This document shows, piece by piece, positions 1 through 11,881 of a stretch of 64,000 nt of DNA. Each line of letters starts with the position of its first letter. Position 1 is the stretch's first letter. The stretch covers positions 130,833,593-130,897,592 of the forward strand of contig OX638130.1 of assembly GCA_951804985.1 (NCBI GenBank), read 5' to 3'. The translations under genes and the position numbers were made by a program. Origin of the DNA: Dryomyza anilis. Its lineage: Eukaryota > Arthropoda > Insecta > Diptera > Dryomyzidae. The notes beneath the pieces are model-generated. The model did not search any database. It saw only the letters and a program-made list of their open reading frames with translations, and was not told the DNA's origin.

Positions 1-18
1 GTTAGAAACTTAACAAAA

Positions 19-3000
19 ATGGTAAGAATTTTAGAAAAATATCTAAATATTTATCTAATGATGATTTTTCATAACACTAGCCAACTAAAAAGAAACTTTC
101 AAAAAAGGAAAGAGCACGACTGGAGGCTGAACAGTGCGAAATTTTACGTATTGAAATGGAAAAAGAGAAGTAATTTTTTATATAACACATTTACCTGATT
201 GATGAAACAAATAATTCCCGAATCAAAATATTAAAATAATTATTTTGTACTAACCGTTTGTAACACCTATAATAAGACATGAAAATCAAGGTAACCTTGT
301 AGTCTGTCTGTTTGTTAAAATCACGATTACTGGAAAACCAGAAGCACTAAACCAATAAAACTCAGAAGTTATATTACATGTATAGATACACTATGAGATA
401 TTGAAAATGGTATTGTTACCTCCCACTTTTATAAATATACCTCTTGTACGACTAAACCCACGAGACCATTCAATATTCAGGACAAAGTCAAGGTTTTTCT
501 ATATAACACCCTTTATGATCATTTATAAATAATATCTTATATTACCGTAGAAAAATCTGAATTGGGTACAACCAAAGTACAAATGGGCATTCAATGGAAG
601 GAAATTCTTTCCATTATCCGGTTAATTTCGACTATTAATTTCTGATATAATTAACAGACTTAAAAAAATCGAGGAGGAACGATGTCGAAAAGAACGCGAA
701 CGAGAACAAGCTATGAAACGTCAGCAAGAGGAAATTATCGAAAATCGCAAACGTCGCAACCAACTCAAGCAAACCATGGCTTTCTTAACTGAAATTCAGG
801 TAAACATAGAGGCAATCCAATTGAACACTAAGAATGAACGTGACTGGGAAAAATATATGCGCTGCAATGGACTCCCCAATGCAAACATTCCGAGTGACCT
901 ACGAAAATATATCCATCAGTGGCAAAGTGACATCGTAAATCGCGAGAAAATATCAAGAAATTGGTTGCTGAGAACTGATGAGCGAACGCTGTTGACGCAC
1001 GACGCATCTGTTCCGGATCTGACGCGTGCGACGTTGCGGAGTCAGCAAGGTCAGCTGGGTGATGTATATGCACAGCGTTTCAAGGAGGTGTTATGGGTAA
1101 GTACGATTTGATTTTATTTAAACGTAATATGTTCTCAATTTGTTGGGTTATATAACACAAATTTTATTTTTTTTTAGATACTCGACGAGCTTGATGAAGC
1201 CTTATGTGATAAAACAAAACCTCAATATACCATCGATGATTTGAATCGTATTAAATCAGAAATAAGAATTCTTTTAAATAAATCTCTGGATGATTTTACC
1301 TACAAAAGCATGTCGTATATAGAACGAGATATGGAGTAGGTTTTAACGGTATTAAATCTTTATATTTTGTATTGTATTCTGTGTTGTTTTAGAATAGATC
1401 GTCCCGGTATCTCGAAACATATTTACAAATCAGAGGTTTTTAATAGCCACGTATGGACTTTTTCAAAAGATGCACAACTGTAAATATATCCGACCAATAC
1501 TTTTGTATATTTATATATAGAGTTACGATATTTAGAGTTACAGTTCCCAAAACACGCGTTGGTGAACAAACTATTCCAACCGAAATTGATTTTCCACTAA
1601 TTGATCTCCAGTTAACATTGCCACCATCGGTACAAATACCGAACTCGGCGATAAGAGGGATGTGGCTGAACTTTGATCACTTTAGTGACTACTGTAAAAG
1701 TTTTAAGTTGATTCATCCGACTCCTGAGCACAGAAGTGGGTATATATATCATATTACAACTCTATACATTTTGAATTGTTCCTTTCAGATATTTTAATAC
1801 AGACCAAACAAGAGTGGCACAAACGGAAAGAAATTTTAAAAAGTATGTTGGATGCATGCACTAATGACAGTCCTACTCCAAAAAAGGAATGTCCCGATCC
1901 AATAACTTCGCAGGCCGCGAAGGATCGAAGCAGCAATGATGTCGATAAATTATATACGGAGTACGAAGATAGCGTTAGTACATTGCGACGCAGAGGTATT
2001 GGGCCCGAGGGACTTGGGCTACTACCAACGGATGTTAATTTGCGCAAGTATCGAATAATTGGAGGCGTGTATTGCGTAGATTACCTAGAGATGCCGGAAC
2101 AGGATAAACGGCTCACTTCAAAATCGTTTATTAAAACAAGTATGATAATGAAAATGTAGAGTTCGTTTTTAAATACTAAGTTCTCTTAATGCAGTTATTT
2201 CACCTGATTTGCTGTCGCGCAAGGGGTTTTATGAGACGTATAAACCACCTCCACCAGTACAACCAGGTGTGCGTCGCTTACCTGAGGAAATCGAAGCTGA
2301 GATGCGCATGATAGAGACTGCACTGGACAAGTTGGCACTTGTTACATTACAGTAAGTTTTGTTTTTTAAAGGAAACTATTAAATACTGTGTTCTGTTAAC
2401 CGAAGGTTACCCGATTCCGTCATATGGTTCGAGCCACCGATCGCATGTCGCTGGGAAACATCTATTGAAACCCATGAATCTGATCTTATTGAGGGGATCA
2501 AGCAAATCAACACAAACAATACGGCAGCAGTTGTAACACGCAAATCTTTTGCTTGCTCTACTGCTACGAATTTGAGTCCAGTCGGTAAATCAGACCAAAT
2601 AGAAACCGTTCCACTTCCAATATACTACGTTTCGGACTTCGACATGTTCAATATTCCGGCAGGAATAGATTTATGCAGCCTAATAAAGATTTGTATCGTT
2701 CCAAGGTTACCAAATGGTTTCTGTGTTCAGTACAACGACTACAATTCGTCTAGGAATAAAAAACACAAGAAGCCCACGACTTTATATTTGGCGCGACATA
2801 GGAATGTTAAGAATAATAATCCTGCGACTGATACTCATACCATTAAATTCAAGTATGAAAACCGCCGACATCAAATTACAGAAAAATTCGTAGATTATGA
2901 TGAACAAAATTCACTTTTTCCAATAATGGATTTTGAGAATGATATTAGGTTTCACAAGGAACCCAATGTTATAAAAAATGGGATAAATAAAAATGAGAAT

Positions 3001-4170
3001 AATGAATCGGTTCCTTCAGTAGAACTTAAAACGGAGGCATCTTCACAAAATACTTACATGTTTTCTCAATTACTTGAGGTAAGTAACAACATGGATTAAA
3101 ACCAAAACGAATAACAGTTTTCATATCCACTTCGGTTTTGAATTTTTTTTTCTCGTTTTATTTACGGTTTCGGGTTGAATTTTCCAATTTTCCAGTTTAG
3201 TAATCGGTATTGATTTCGGTTTATGTATTAAAGGGGCATGTCCAGTACTTCTTTTGAAAATGAAAAATTAATTAAATAATTTAGATAAAAACTAAACACG
3301 AATTACCTACCTACAAATTTGAATTATAGTTTTTTTTTTAATTTATTTCTAATTTTTATAATACGAAATACAAATTTGAATTAAAGTTTTTTTTAAATTT
3401 ATTTCTAATTTTTATAATACGAATTCGATTTTATAAATGAATTTTGTAACATAATTGTAATTTCAACATTGTTTAAAGGACTTAGATCGCTTAAGAACGC
3501 TGCAATTACCATTCCAAGAAAAGGCTTTGGAAAATATATCAACAAAGCTATCAACGTCTCGTTCGTCTTCTACAGCAACCACAACAGATACTGAAAAACT
3601 GATAACTTCAAATCCACATGAAAAAACAATGTCTATGCCTTCCTCGATGCAATATCCTTTGACCACAGGCTTCTCAGCCATGCATAAAGAAGACGAGGAC
3701 CTGAATCTAACGGAGTCCAGCAGCTCAGACTATAGTGATGATGTGTCAGAGATATTAGAGCAACCCCATCGGGGGGTAGGAGAAGTACAATCATCGGATT
3801 TGAATAGGATGGGTAATTGTAGAGTTGTTACTTTTATGTTAACATTTTAGCATATCTACAAAAATTAATCCAAAACACCATGCTCCTTTTTGATTCATGA
3901 TCTGCACAGAATTTTTTTTTTTCATAAATATTATGAATTTTTTACCAACTATATTGATTAAATGACATATTGATGAATGCGTTCATTATATATATATATG
4001 TATGAACTTATTCATACTATCGAACATCATAGTGAAGAACGAAATATTTAATACAATGAATTTGAAGTCATATTGCTGAATATAATCATAATATCAATGA
4101 ATAATTTAAAAATTGTTTGTAAATTGTTTGTAAATTGTTCATAATATTCAATATCATGAATATTGTTGAA

Positions 4171-4228
<58 letters not shown>

Positions 4229-4819
4229 ATATATTTTTTTCAAAATAAATTAATTGATGGAAATTTTATTTTACGAATTTTTCAACAAAAAAAGGACTTA
4301 AATAAAAATAAATTTTTCAAAAAAAAAAAAAAAAAATTAAAAAAAAAAACAAAACTATCCGAAATTTTTTTCCAATATCTTTACATTATTGAAAATCCAC
4401 TTTAACTCTGTAATGCCTACGGACACCGATTTGAAGAAAAATGAGTATATATATAAAATAACGTGAAAATCACGGTAACGATGAATTATTAATTACGACG
4501 AAACAATTAATTTCGCGAAACCCGTTTAAAGGCGGTCATGGGCATTAACGGGTTAATTGTGTATTTAACACAAATATTTTATTTTGAAAACTATTATATG
4601 ACGTATTTTTAATTTGTTAATGTACATTTTTAATGTTAAATCAAGACAAACATCAGGGTTTTCATTTAAAATGTTCTCCCATTATATTTTGAAAAATTCG
4701 TTCCTGTTGTTAATTCAGATTTAATTCAAGGTGGAAATAGGTTTGACTGTCAAGAGTACGATCCCAATGAGAATGGGTGAGTCATTATTCATTTTTTTTT
4801 TTTTTGTTATTTACACGGT

Positions 4820-4897
<78 letters not shown>

Positions 4898-7800
4898 TTT
4901 CCTGATTCACAACTTTTTAAGGTCCTAAATTATAAAATAATTTCAAATATTTATAAATTGAAATACTTACATTCGGGCTACATTTCAACATTTCAATCAC
5001 TACGACTATTGTTTAAACAAAAATTATTACTTTTGCTTTTAAAATAAACCTTAAAAATTTATTGGAAAAATTGCACGCAGAAAATAACACGGTTGACCAT
5101 ACATGGACTAGGCCGGGTCGGAGTCCATAAAAAAACCGCTTCTAAAATAAAATCTTACCTCGTAAAAAACGCCGAAATAGTGTTTACGTCGTAGCTTCTT
5201 TCTGGTTATATCCTGATAATCTGGTTGTATCGAGACGTTTTCGAATTTTCTCTAAGCTACCCAAGTAACCACAATTCGGCAATTCTAACAAAAAGTTGTT
5301 AGATATACAATTTATTTCCAGAGTAACCTTCTAGCTTCAAATATATCAATAAGAAAGCAAATTCGAATAAATTAAAAATCTAAGATAAATGAATTAAAAC
5401 TGATTGATACATCTATCTATATCTATATATATAAAACTCTTGGTCCGTCTGGCGGTCTGTCTGTTTGTTCCAGCATCACGTCTAAACCGCTAAACCGATT
5501 TAACTGAAATTTTTCACCAGGATACTATGAAGTCCGGAGGGTGTCATAGGCTAAATATGGGCGGGATTGGACAAAGGGGCGTGGCACCTCCCATACAACC
5601 TAAACTTTCAAAACGACATAACTCGGCACATACACAAGCTAAGAAGATGAAACAAAAAACTCAAATACAAAAAAAACTCACCACACAAAAACTCACCACA
5701 CTAAAATTCACCACACTCAAATTCACCACACTAAAACTTACCACACTAAAATTCACTACATTGAAACTCACCACACTAAAATTCACCATACTCAAATTCA
5801 CCACACTAAATCTCACGACACCAAAATTCACCACACTAAAACATCTGGGAAAAACTGTACCGGGAAGAATTCTACGGGGAAGCACAGTCTGAGAAAAGTT
5901 GTTTTAGCGGAGAATTAGTTTGGTTTTGGTTACTACATTTATAAAACCAATAAAAAAAGTCAACAGCGAAGCACGGGTCCCTGATATAAATAATAAAAAT
6001 GTTCTTTATATTAATAAAATTGCTCCATATCCTTGCATTCACAAAATCTTTGCACAAGTCGTGTACGGGTCCAGCTAGTCTATATATATAAAACTCTTGG
6101 TCCGTCTGTCGGTCTGTCTGTTTGTTCCAGCATCACGTCTAAACCGCTGAATCGATTTAAATGAAATTTTGCACCAAGATACTATGGAGTCCGGAGGGTG
6201 TCATAGGATATATATGGAAGGGATTGGACAAAAGAGCGTGGCACTTCCCATACAACCAAAACTTTCAAAACGACATAACTCGGCACATACACAAGCTAAA
6301 AAGCTGAAACAAAAAACTCAAATAAAAAAAAAATACAAAAACTAAAAAACAAAAGCAAAAATCAAACACAAAAACAAAAGTAAAAGCACAATACTTAAGC
6401 AGTAATTCAAAAACAACAGAAAAATAAAAAAAGGATGGAAAAACAAAATTAAAAGCAAATAAAAATAACAAAAGCAGAAACACAAAAAAAAGCAAAAACA
6501 AAAGCAAAGATACATCAAAAAAACGAACAAAAAAAACAACAAAAACCCAAAATAAAAGCAAAACACACAAAAAAAAAAGAAAATACACAAAAGCAAAACA
6601 TAAATGAAAAAAACACAAAAACGAAATCAACCACACTAAAATTCACCACAATAAAATTCACCACACTCAAATTCACCACACTCAAACTCACCACACTAAA
6701 ATTCACCACACTAAAACTCACCACACTAAAATTCACCACACTTAAACTCACCACACTAAAATTCACCACACTTAAATTCACCACTCTAAACTTACCACAA
6801 TAAAATTCACCACACTAAAATTCACCACAATAAAATTCACCACACTCAAATTCACCACACTAAAACTCACCACACCAAAGTTCACCACACTACTGGAAAA
6901 AAAACTCTACGGGAAAGAATTCTACTGGGAAGAATACTACGGGGAAGCACAGTCTGAGAAAGAATTGTCTATGAGAAAAGTTGTTTTAGCGGAGGATTAG
7001 TTTTGTTTTGGTTACTACATTCATAAAACCAATAAAAAAAACGTCCACAGGAAAGCACGGGTCCCTGATATAAATAATAAAAATGTTTTTTATATTAATA
7101 GAATTGTTCCATATACTTGCATTCACAAAATCTTTGCACGAGTCGTGCACGGGTCCAGCTAGTTCAAAATAATTTCTAGAACATTTTATGAAATATTTGT
7201 TCGTAATATTTTTTTTCGTAAAATAAATGAATAATTTGTAGAATAATATTTGTAATTTCTTTTTTTTACGAACGATTCGTAAATATTACGAATCAATATT
7301 AAAACAACAACAATATATTAATTTTGAAATAAAAACTAATTAAAATAACAACAAACTTGCTAAAATTTCGTTTAAGTTACGAAACATTTTAGAATGAGCT
7401 TCACATTTTACGAATAAATTACTAAACTATCGTAAATTGAGGGATTATATGTAAAAGTTTACGATAAGTATATTTCTGTTTACGAATAATTAGCAACATG
7501 GAGCTGCATTTTATTTTAATTGGTATCGCGGTCGCATGCAGATAGTTATAAAATACAAAAGTATCAAATCTGTAAATAATATTTTATAGTTTATGAATGA
7601 AATATCATTTTCTTCGTCAGTTTTTTTTAAACATCATTCGTGTTTTCATATAAAACGAACAAACATATTAAAAAAAAAAAATACGATTAAAATAACAATC
7701 TTTCGTATTATGTACGAATGACTTTCGTAGATAAAATCTACGAAAAGTTTCGTAAAATCACACATAATATGCGTAATTTAATGATAAATTAACGAAAGCT

Positions 7801-10656
7801 TTTTCATGTATTTTAGGAAATATTCAATATGAGACAACAAAATGAGAAATGTGAAACCAAAACCGTAAACGAAATTTACGGTTTTTATTACTGTGACCTA
7901 TTTTATGAGAAAATGACTGAAAATGGGACATTATCGTAGCTTCTGGTTACTTGGGTACGGAGGGTTTTCAAAAATAGCCGTCTACCATCTATTTTTTTAG
8001 CAATTATTTATATATTTAAACTTATAACAAATATTTAAAGAAACATTTTTTAATATAACATAAAATATAGAAAAATATTGAATGCAGCTTCCTTAACCAA
8101 AGGAAAATGGAGCGTACGGGATGTTCATGATACTAAATTCAACGAGGATAAATTTTCCATACAATTTCGCACTGGGCGTTTAGGTAATGCAAACATTATA
8201 CATCCGTATGTACTTTTTCGGATAAATATAAAATGCCTATCGTTTGTTTTTGACAGGCATTTTTGGATTTGCCCTAAATCGTTATAGCAACATGCCGTAT
8301 CAGACGTGGGAAATTAAACCGGATTTTAAAAGGTTATTCTTGAAATTTATACATTATGTAAGAAAAAAACCAGGTCTAATTTAAAGAATAATAATATTGG
8401 TATATACAAAAGAATTGAAATCATTTCACAAATACATAAAATATAATATTTACTGATTACTAATTGTCTATCTGACTTGGAAATATTAATTAAATTTGAC
8501 ATTCGTTCATGGAAAAGTTGGAAAAGCTAAAACTAATTAATTGGATCTAAGCAAACTTTTAATGTTGACTTTGCTGAGTTTCCACAGAATCTAATACACT
8601 ATCTATCTAATACGCTGCACTTTGTATAAAAATGGTATTTTTACAATTTTTAAAAATCTTTTAGATTTTAAATCTCGCGCACTGCGTTAACATAATTTGT
8701 TGTTTTGTTTGATAGGTACAAAACGCCCAATTTGTACCGAATGGACCTTAAGCACGTCAAGACAATGGTCATATTTATAAAAATCGACTTTACTCAAAAC
8801 TTGAAGCAAATGCTCCGAATTGTCAAAATGTTTCGCATTTGCTTCAATTACAATGCTAAAAACTATTTAAAAATAAAATTTCAAATTGGTAGGTATTAAT
8901 AAAAATGTTAAACTGAACATTTACTATGAAAATTCTGAAATAAAGTAAAAAATTTGCTCAAAAAATGTAAGTTTGCTAAAAAGTGAATACTTTTCTTTAT
9001 TAATATGAATATGAAAATATATATATATTTTTTAATCTAAATTTTTTAAATACATTTTTTTACAATAAATTAATTGTAGCAACATTTAAAAAAAAAAAAA
9101 ATTTTGAAACAAAAATTTGTTTCCAAAAAAAATAATCTTAACAACAATTTTCGAAAAAAATAATCATAAATTATTTAAAAAAGTGTGTCCTTTTCTTTTC
9201 AAAAAAAATATATGTATTTTGAAAAATATATTTGTTTTTAAATATATTTTTTATAATTACAACTTTATATTAATAAAAAGTTGTAATTATAAATAAACAT
9301 ATTACAAAACATTTTATAATTCTAGCAAGCAATATACAATAATTAAGAAGAACTATGGCAAAACATGAACCAAACATAAATATTTTGATTTAAATTTGGT
9401 TTAAAATGATGCATAAATATTTTGTACTTTTTCAGTCATTCATCAAATTGATAATGAATTCATAACGCTATTGCTTTGTAGTGATCAATATTATTAATTT
9501 TTCTTCAATACAAGGAATCATGGTTTGAAGAACAAAATTCATTAATATGATGATTTTTTCTGTGTATTCTAGAACTTTGTTATAAAAAAATACGAAGTTC
9601 TTTAACATACACAGAAAAAATAATCGACGTAAATATAGCAACCGATATTAATTCATTAATCAATCCAGCAATGAAATTGACTTATTTAATAAAAACATTT
9701 GCTATTTTTCGTTAAATTAAGCAATAAGCAATTTAATTAGTTTTAGCAATTAGATTTGCTAAAACTGCGTTCTGCATTGACGTACAAATATTCATATTAG
9801 CGAACACAATTGCTTTTATAACGAAGAATAGCAAATTTTTTCATTAAATTTGTGAATTTCATTGCTGGATTGATTAATCAATGCAATTACTATCGGTTGC
9901 TATATTTACGTCAATTATTTTTTTCTGTGTATAAAATATAACAAAATATTGTTTTTAACATTTGTATTCTTGTAGTCCTGGCTCTATTCTATTTAGTCTA
10001 ACTGCATCCATCGTGAGCATTGATATGACCATCACTTCTGCGGGATATTGTGTCAATAGCTTTCAAGGTGGTTCCACCGAAGCCATAACAAATATGATTG
10101 GCAAAACTATGTTACTAAGTGAACTCAAATCCATTCTTGTGTCCTCAGCGGTGGACATTTTTCCCGATGAAGACGCATTTTGTTATACGGAGGGTTCGTG
10201 CGAAAAAAATTTCATCATGGAAATGCATTTGTACACTTGCATGTCTACTCTGGGATTAACGCATAATTTCAGTTGGTCGCGTTGGAATTTGTTGGCTGGT
10301 CGTCGTACTGCTGTGGTATTAGTCCGAGAGTTAATGGAGGGTAAAAAAGTGGTAAAAATATCTAATGTCGAATGTGTGTTCGGACAGAGAATTAACACGA
10401 TGCTGTATATTTTTAGCCCAACTACTCCACTTTGCTGGTGACGCCTCTTAAGTCGTCCCTAATTGAGTGTACGGAAGTGTCAGCTAGTTTCAATGCGGTC
10501 GGCATACCCGGAATGGCTTACTACGCAGACCTTCATCAATTAGCACAGGTTCATGCGCATCCCATTAGTATAGAAAAACAGAGAGAAATGGATCCTGTAC
10601 TGAGAGATAATGTTGCCAATATTTTAAAGGGAACTCGACCACTAAGTTTTTGCTAA
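19..10656 (+). CDS. DNAI7: DNAI7/CASC1-like axonemal dynein-associated protein, 16 exons
   Basis: Exons read: 19-21 (ATG), 81-169, 658-1096, 1178-1335, 1393-1479, 1536-1735, 1789-2139, 2195-2351, 2406-3078, 3479-3812, 4719-4776, 8071-8183, 8257-8332, 8716-8892, 9976-10351, 10417-10656. All junctions are GT-AG and phases agree, giving about 1,176 aa. The N-terminus is a charged coiled coil (residues 5-75). It is followed by the CASC1-type DWEKYMRCNGLP motif (~94), an AIRGMWLNFDHFSDYC stretch, LPDSVIWFEPP (~495), ALNRYSNMPYQTWEIKP (~895) and SWSRWNLLAGRRTAVVLVRE (~1075), ending in PNYSTLLVTPLK. DNAI7 proteins act in ciliary/flagellar inner-arm dynein assembly. From memory, vertebrate members are near 700 aa; the excess here is mainly a polar, Ser/Asp-rich insert (residues ~560-830). 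Introns 11 (3.3 kb) and 14 (1.1 kb) hold transposons. The exon 6 acceptor could instead be 1521, but that would leave a 41-bp intron. The fold family is secure; exon 14 is the least conserved piece. Confidence 0.88.
3905..4170. mobile_element. MITE relic in DNAI7 intron 10
   Basis: An AT-rich stretch with the ATATTGATGAAT, GTGAAGAACGAAATA and CAATGAATTTGAA words that recur, reverse complemented, at 45270-45510. It begins with CACAGAATTTTTTTTTTC, the kind of terminus used by the TA-flanked CACAG elements in this window. No protein is encoded. It is interpreted as a decayed copy of the same MITE family as 44944-45518. Confidence 0.5.
4173..4224. repeat. (TA)n microsatellite, intron 10
   Basis: About 26 uninterrupted TA units upstream of the 58-nt exon 11 of the DNAI7 homologue. 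It is self-complementary and also complementary to the longer TA tract downstream of that exon. Confidence 0.97.
4824..4896. repeat. (TA)n microsatellite, intron 11
   Basis: About 36 uninterrupted TA units beginning 47 nt after the donor site of exon 11. It creates a spurious Ile/Tyr reading frame that should not be annotated. Confidence 0.97.
5422..6078 (+). mobile_element. Non-autonomous Helitron, copy 1
   Basis: It starts with 5'-TC (TCTATATATATAAAACTC) and ends with GTCCAGCTAG-3', the TC...CTRR ends of Helitrons. A short hairpin (TGCACA, AGT, CGTGTA) lies about 10 nt before the 3' end. The base before it is A, as expected for insertion between A and T. It carries a minisatellite and no Rep/helicase frame. 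It abuts copy 2 with no spacer. Confidence 0.85.
5676..5841 (+). repeat. 15-bp minisatellite inside Helitron copy 1
   Basis: About eleven imperfect units of AAATTCACCACACTA. The unit length is a multiple of three, so it yields open frames with repeated Leu-Thr-Thr peptides that are not genes. Confidence 0.9.
6079..7162 (+). mobile_element. Non-autonomous Helitron, copy 2
   Basis: It begins at once after copy 1 with the same TCTATATATATAAAACTC end and finishes at CTAG (7159-7162), followed by T. The terminal hairpin is intact: TGCACG (7135-7140), loop AGT, CGTGCA (7144-7149). Its first 230 bp and last 240 bp match copy 1. The middle differs: a 300-bp A-rich tract (6310-6620) and a longer minisatellite. 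There is no coding capacity for a Helitron replicase. Confidence 0.87.
6629..6892 (+). repeat. 15-bp minisatellite inside Helitron copy 2
   Basis: About seventeen units of the same AAATTCACCACACTA repeat as in copy 1, with different unit numbers and variants. Array length therefore changed independently in the two copies. Confidence 0.9.
9440..9563. mobile_element. MITE relic ending in TTTTTTCTGTGTAT
   Basis: It contains TTCTTCAATACAAGGAATCA and the GGTTTGAAGAACAAAATTCA string of the 44944-45518 family, then ends in a CTGTG-TA terminus. It lies in intron 14 of the DNAI7 homologue, 45 bp before a second CACAG element. Confidence 0.5.
9610..9929. mobile_element. TA-flanked MITE with CACAG ends
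   Basis: The terminal inverted repeats are about 70 bp. The left arm starts CACAGAAAAAATAATCGACG and the right arm is its reverse complement with few changes, both carrying TATAGCAACCGAT and the AATCAATCCAGCAATGAAAT block. TA flanks both ends (9608-9609 and 9930-9931). It is 320 bp, has no frame, and lies in intron 14 of the DNAI7 homologue. It is a Tc1/mariner-type non-autonomous element. Confidence 0.85.
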
Positions 10657-10798
10657 AGTAACATTATAAGGTGCAAAACTATCTACATTAAAGGCACAGT
10701 TATAAAAAAGTAAATTACGTTTATTAATGACAGACAAGTCTGTAGTTCGGTGATTGTAAGCAGTGCTCAAAAAATCAACTTCCTGGATAATAAATCTT

Positions 10799-10804
10799 TT
10801 GGTT
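10799..10804 (+). terminator. Polyadenylation signal of the DNAI7 homologue
   Basis: AATAAA, 143 nt after the TAA stop. A second AATAAA occurs at 10872. Which one is used cannot be told from sequence. Confidence 0.55.
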
Positions 10805-11797
10805 CTCTTGAAACGTAGACCGAGAGCAAAACGTAGTTCTACTAGTTTTCGTAGTCAATTGAAAATTCTTTAATAAAAATAAAAAAATCTGACAAATAAA
10901 TAATTAAAAAATGATTATAAAATATATTTAAAACTAAAAAAGAATATAATAAGCACATTTTATAAGTTTGTTGCTTAGTATTTATGAATAGTATGGAAAT
11001 TAACATTTTGTAGCCCCAATGATCAGAAATATTGAAACAGATACAGATTTTTTTACCCGGGTATTTTTTACCGGAAAAACAGTTTATAGAAATATATTTT
11101 AATATATTTGAAAATTTTTATTAGAATCACAAGTAAATTTTTAAGAAATTGCTTGTAATCTAAAATGTGTATAGTGTAAATAACTTTCGACTTGTATTAA
11201 AATATTAAACCATTAGAAAATAATAACACTGGGTGCGAATTTCACGTGAACATTAACACCACATAAACGGAAACAGCCAAGTGCTTTTCCAAAATTCAAT
11301 TCAAATCAATTAAATACAAACATTTTTGTACGGAACTTAGTATTTACAATAATTAGACATAACTTGAATTTAGTATTTATGTAGAACTTAATTATTTCGA
11401 ATTTGAAACACGGTGGTGGCATATATAATAGGAACGATCATGTTTTTATTTTTTTATAAATATTTTTTAATTTTAAATTTTAGAAGAATTCACTAAAACT
11501 TCAATTAATGATTTTTTGCAGCTCTCTCAATAAAATACACATAATTTTGCATTTAAAATATATAAAAATTTCAATATTTGAATATTAGTATTTGACATTT
11601 AATTATTGGAATATCATAATTGCAAGATTAATTTTGTTACACAATTTTATTTTCAACAACATATAATTAAATTGTTTATAAAAAAGCATTAACAGCATAT
11701 CGAGAAATTACAATAATGCGATTTCCAATCATATTTCATTAGTGTCAGATCAGGTTCAGTAGGCTTTAGATCACCATTCTTTGTAAAAGATGGATCA

Positions 11798-11836
11798 GGT
11801 TGCCTTACGTGAATTTAAAATTCACGTAAGGCAACC
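11798..11836. repeat. Perfect 19-bp-arm palindrome
   Basis: Arms start with GGTTGCCTTACGTGAATTT and are exact reverse complements around a single central base. A GATCAGG/CTTGATC continuation gives a few more imperfect pairs. It lies in intergenic DNA 1.1 kb downstream of the DNAI7 homologue. Confidence 0.9.
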
Positions 11837-11881
11837 TTGATCAGTCGACCTTGATCAGTATCATTTAATTAGCCTTTGGTA

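Larger units (their letters stand above)
5260..7955. mobile_element. TA-flanked TIR element split by Helitrons
   Basis: The ends are inverted copies of CCCAAGTAACCA (5260-5271 and 7944-7955), each bordered by TA (5258-5259 and 7956-7957), as expected for a Tc1/mariner-type insertion. Removing the Helitron pair at 5422-7162 leaves about 955 bp of AT-rich sequence full of TTCGTA/TACGAA words. No transposase frame is present, so it is a non-autonomous element. A related internal sequence lies inverted at 54545-55085. Only about 12 bp of each end are clearly inverted, so the boundary call is inference. Confidence 0.6.

Noticed and set aside
5527..5892. 121-codon + frame with Leu-Thr-Thr repeats and its - strand mirror
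   Set aside because: It is the Helitron minisatellite read in phase; the 15-bp unit keeps any frame open.
6265..6784. Phe/Leu-rich - strand frames resembling membrane proteins
   Set aside because: They are translations of the A-rich tract and minisatellite of Helitron copy 2, with no start context or family resemblance.
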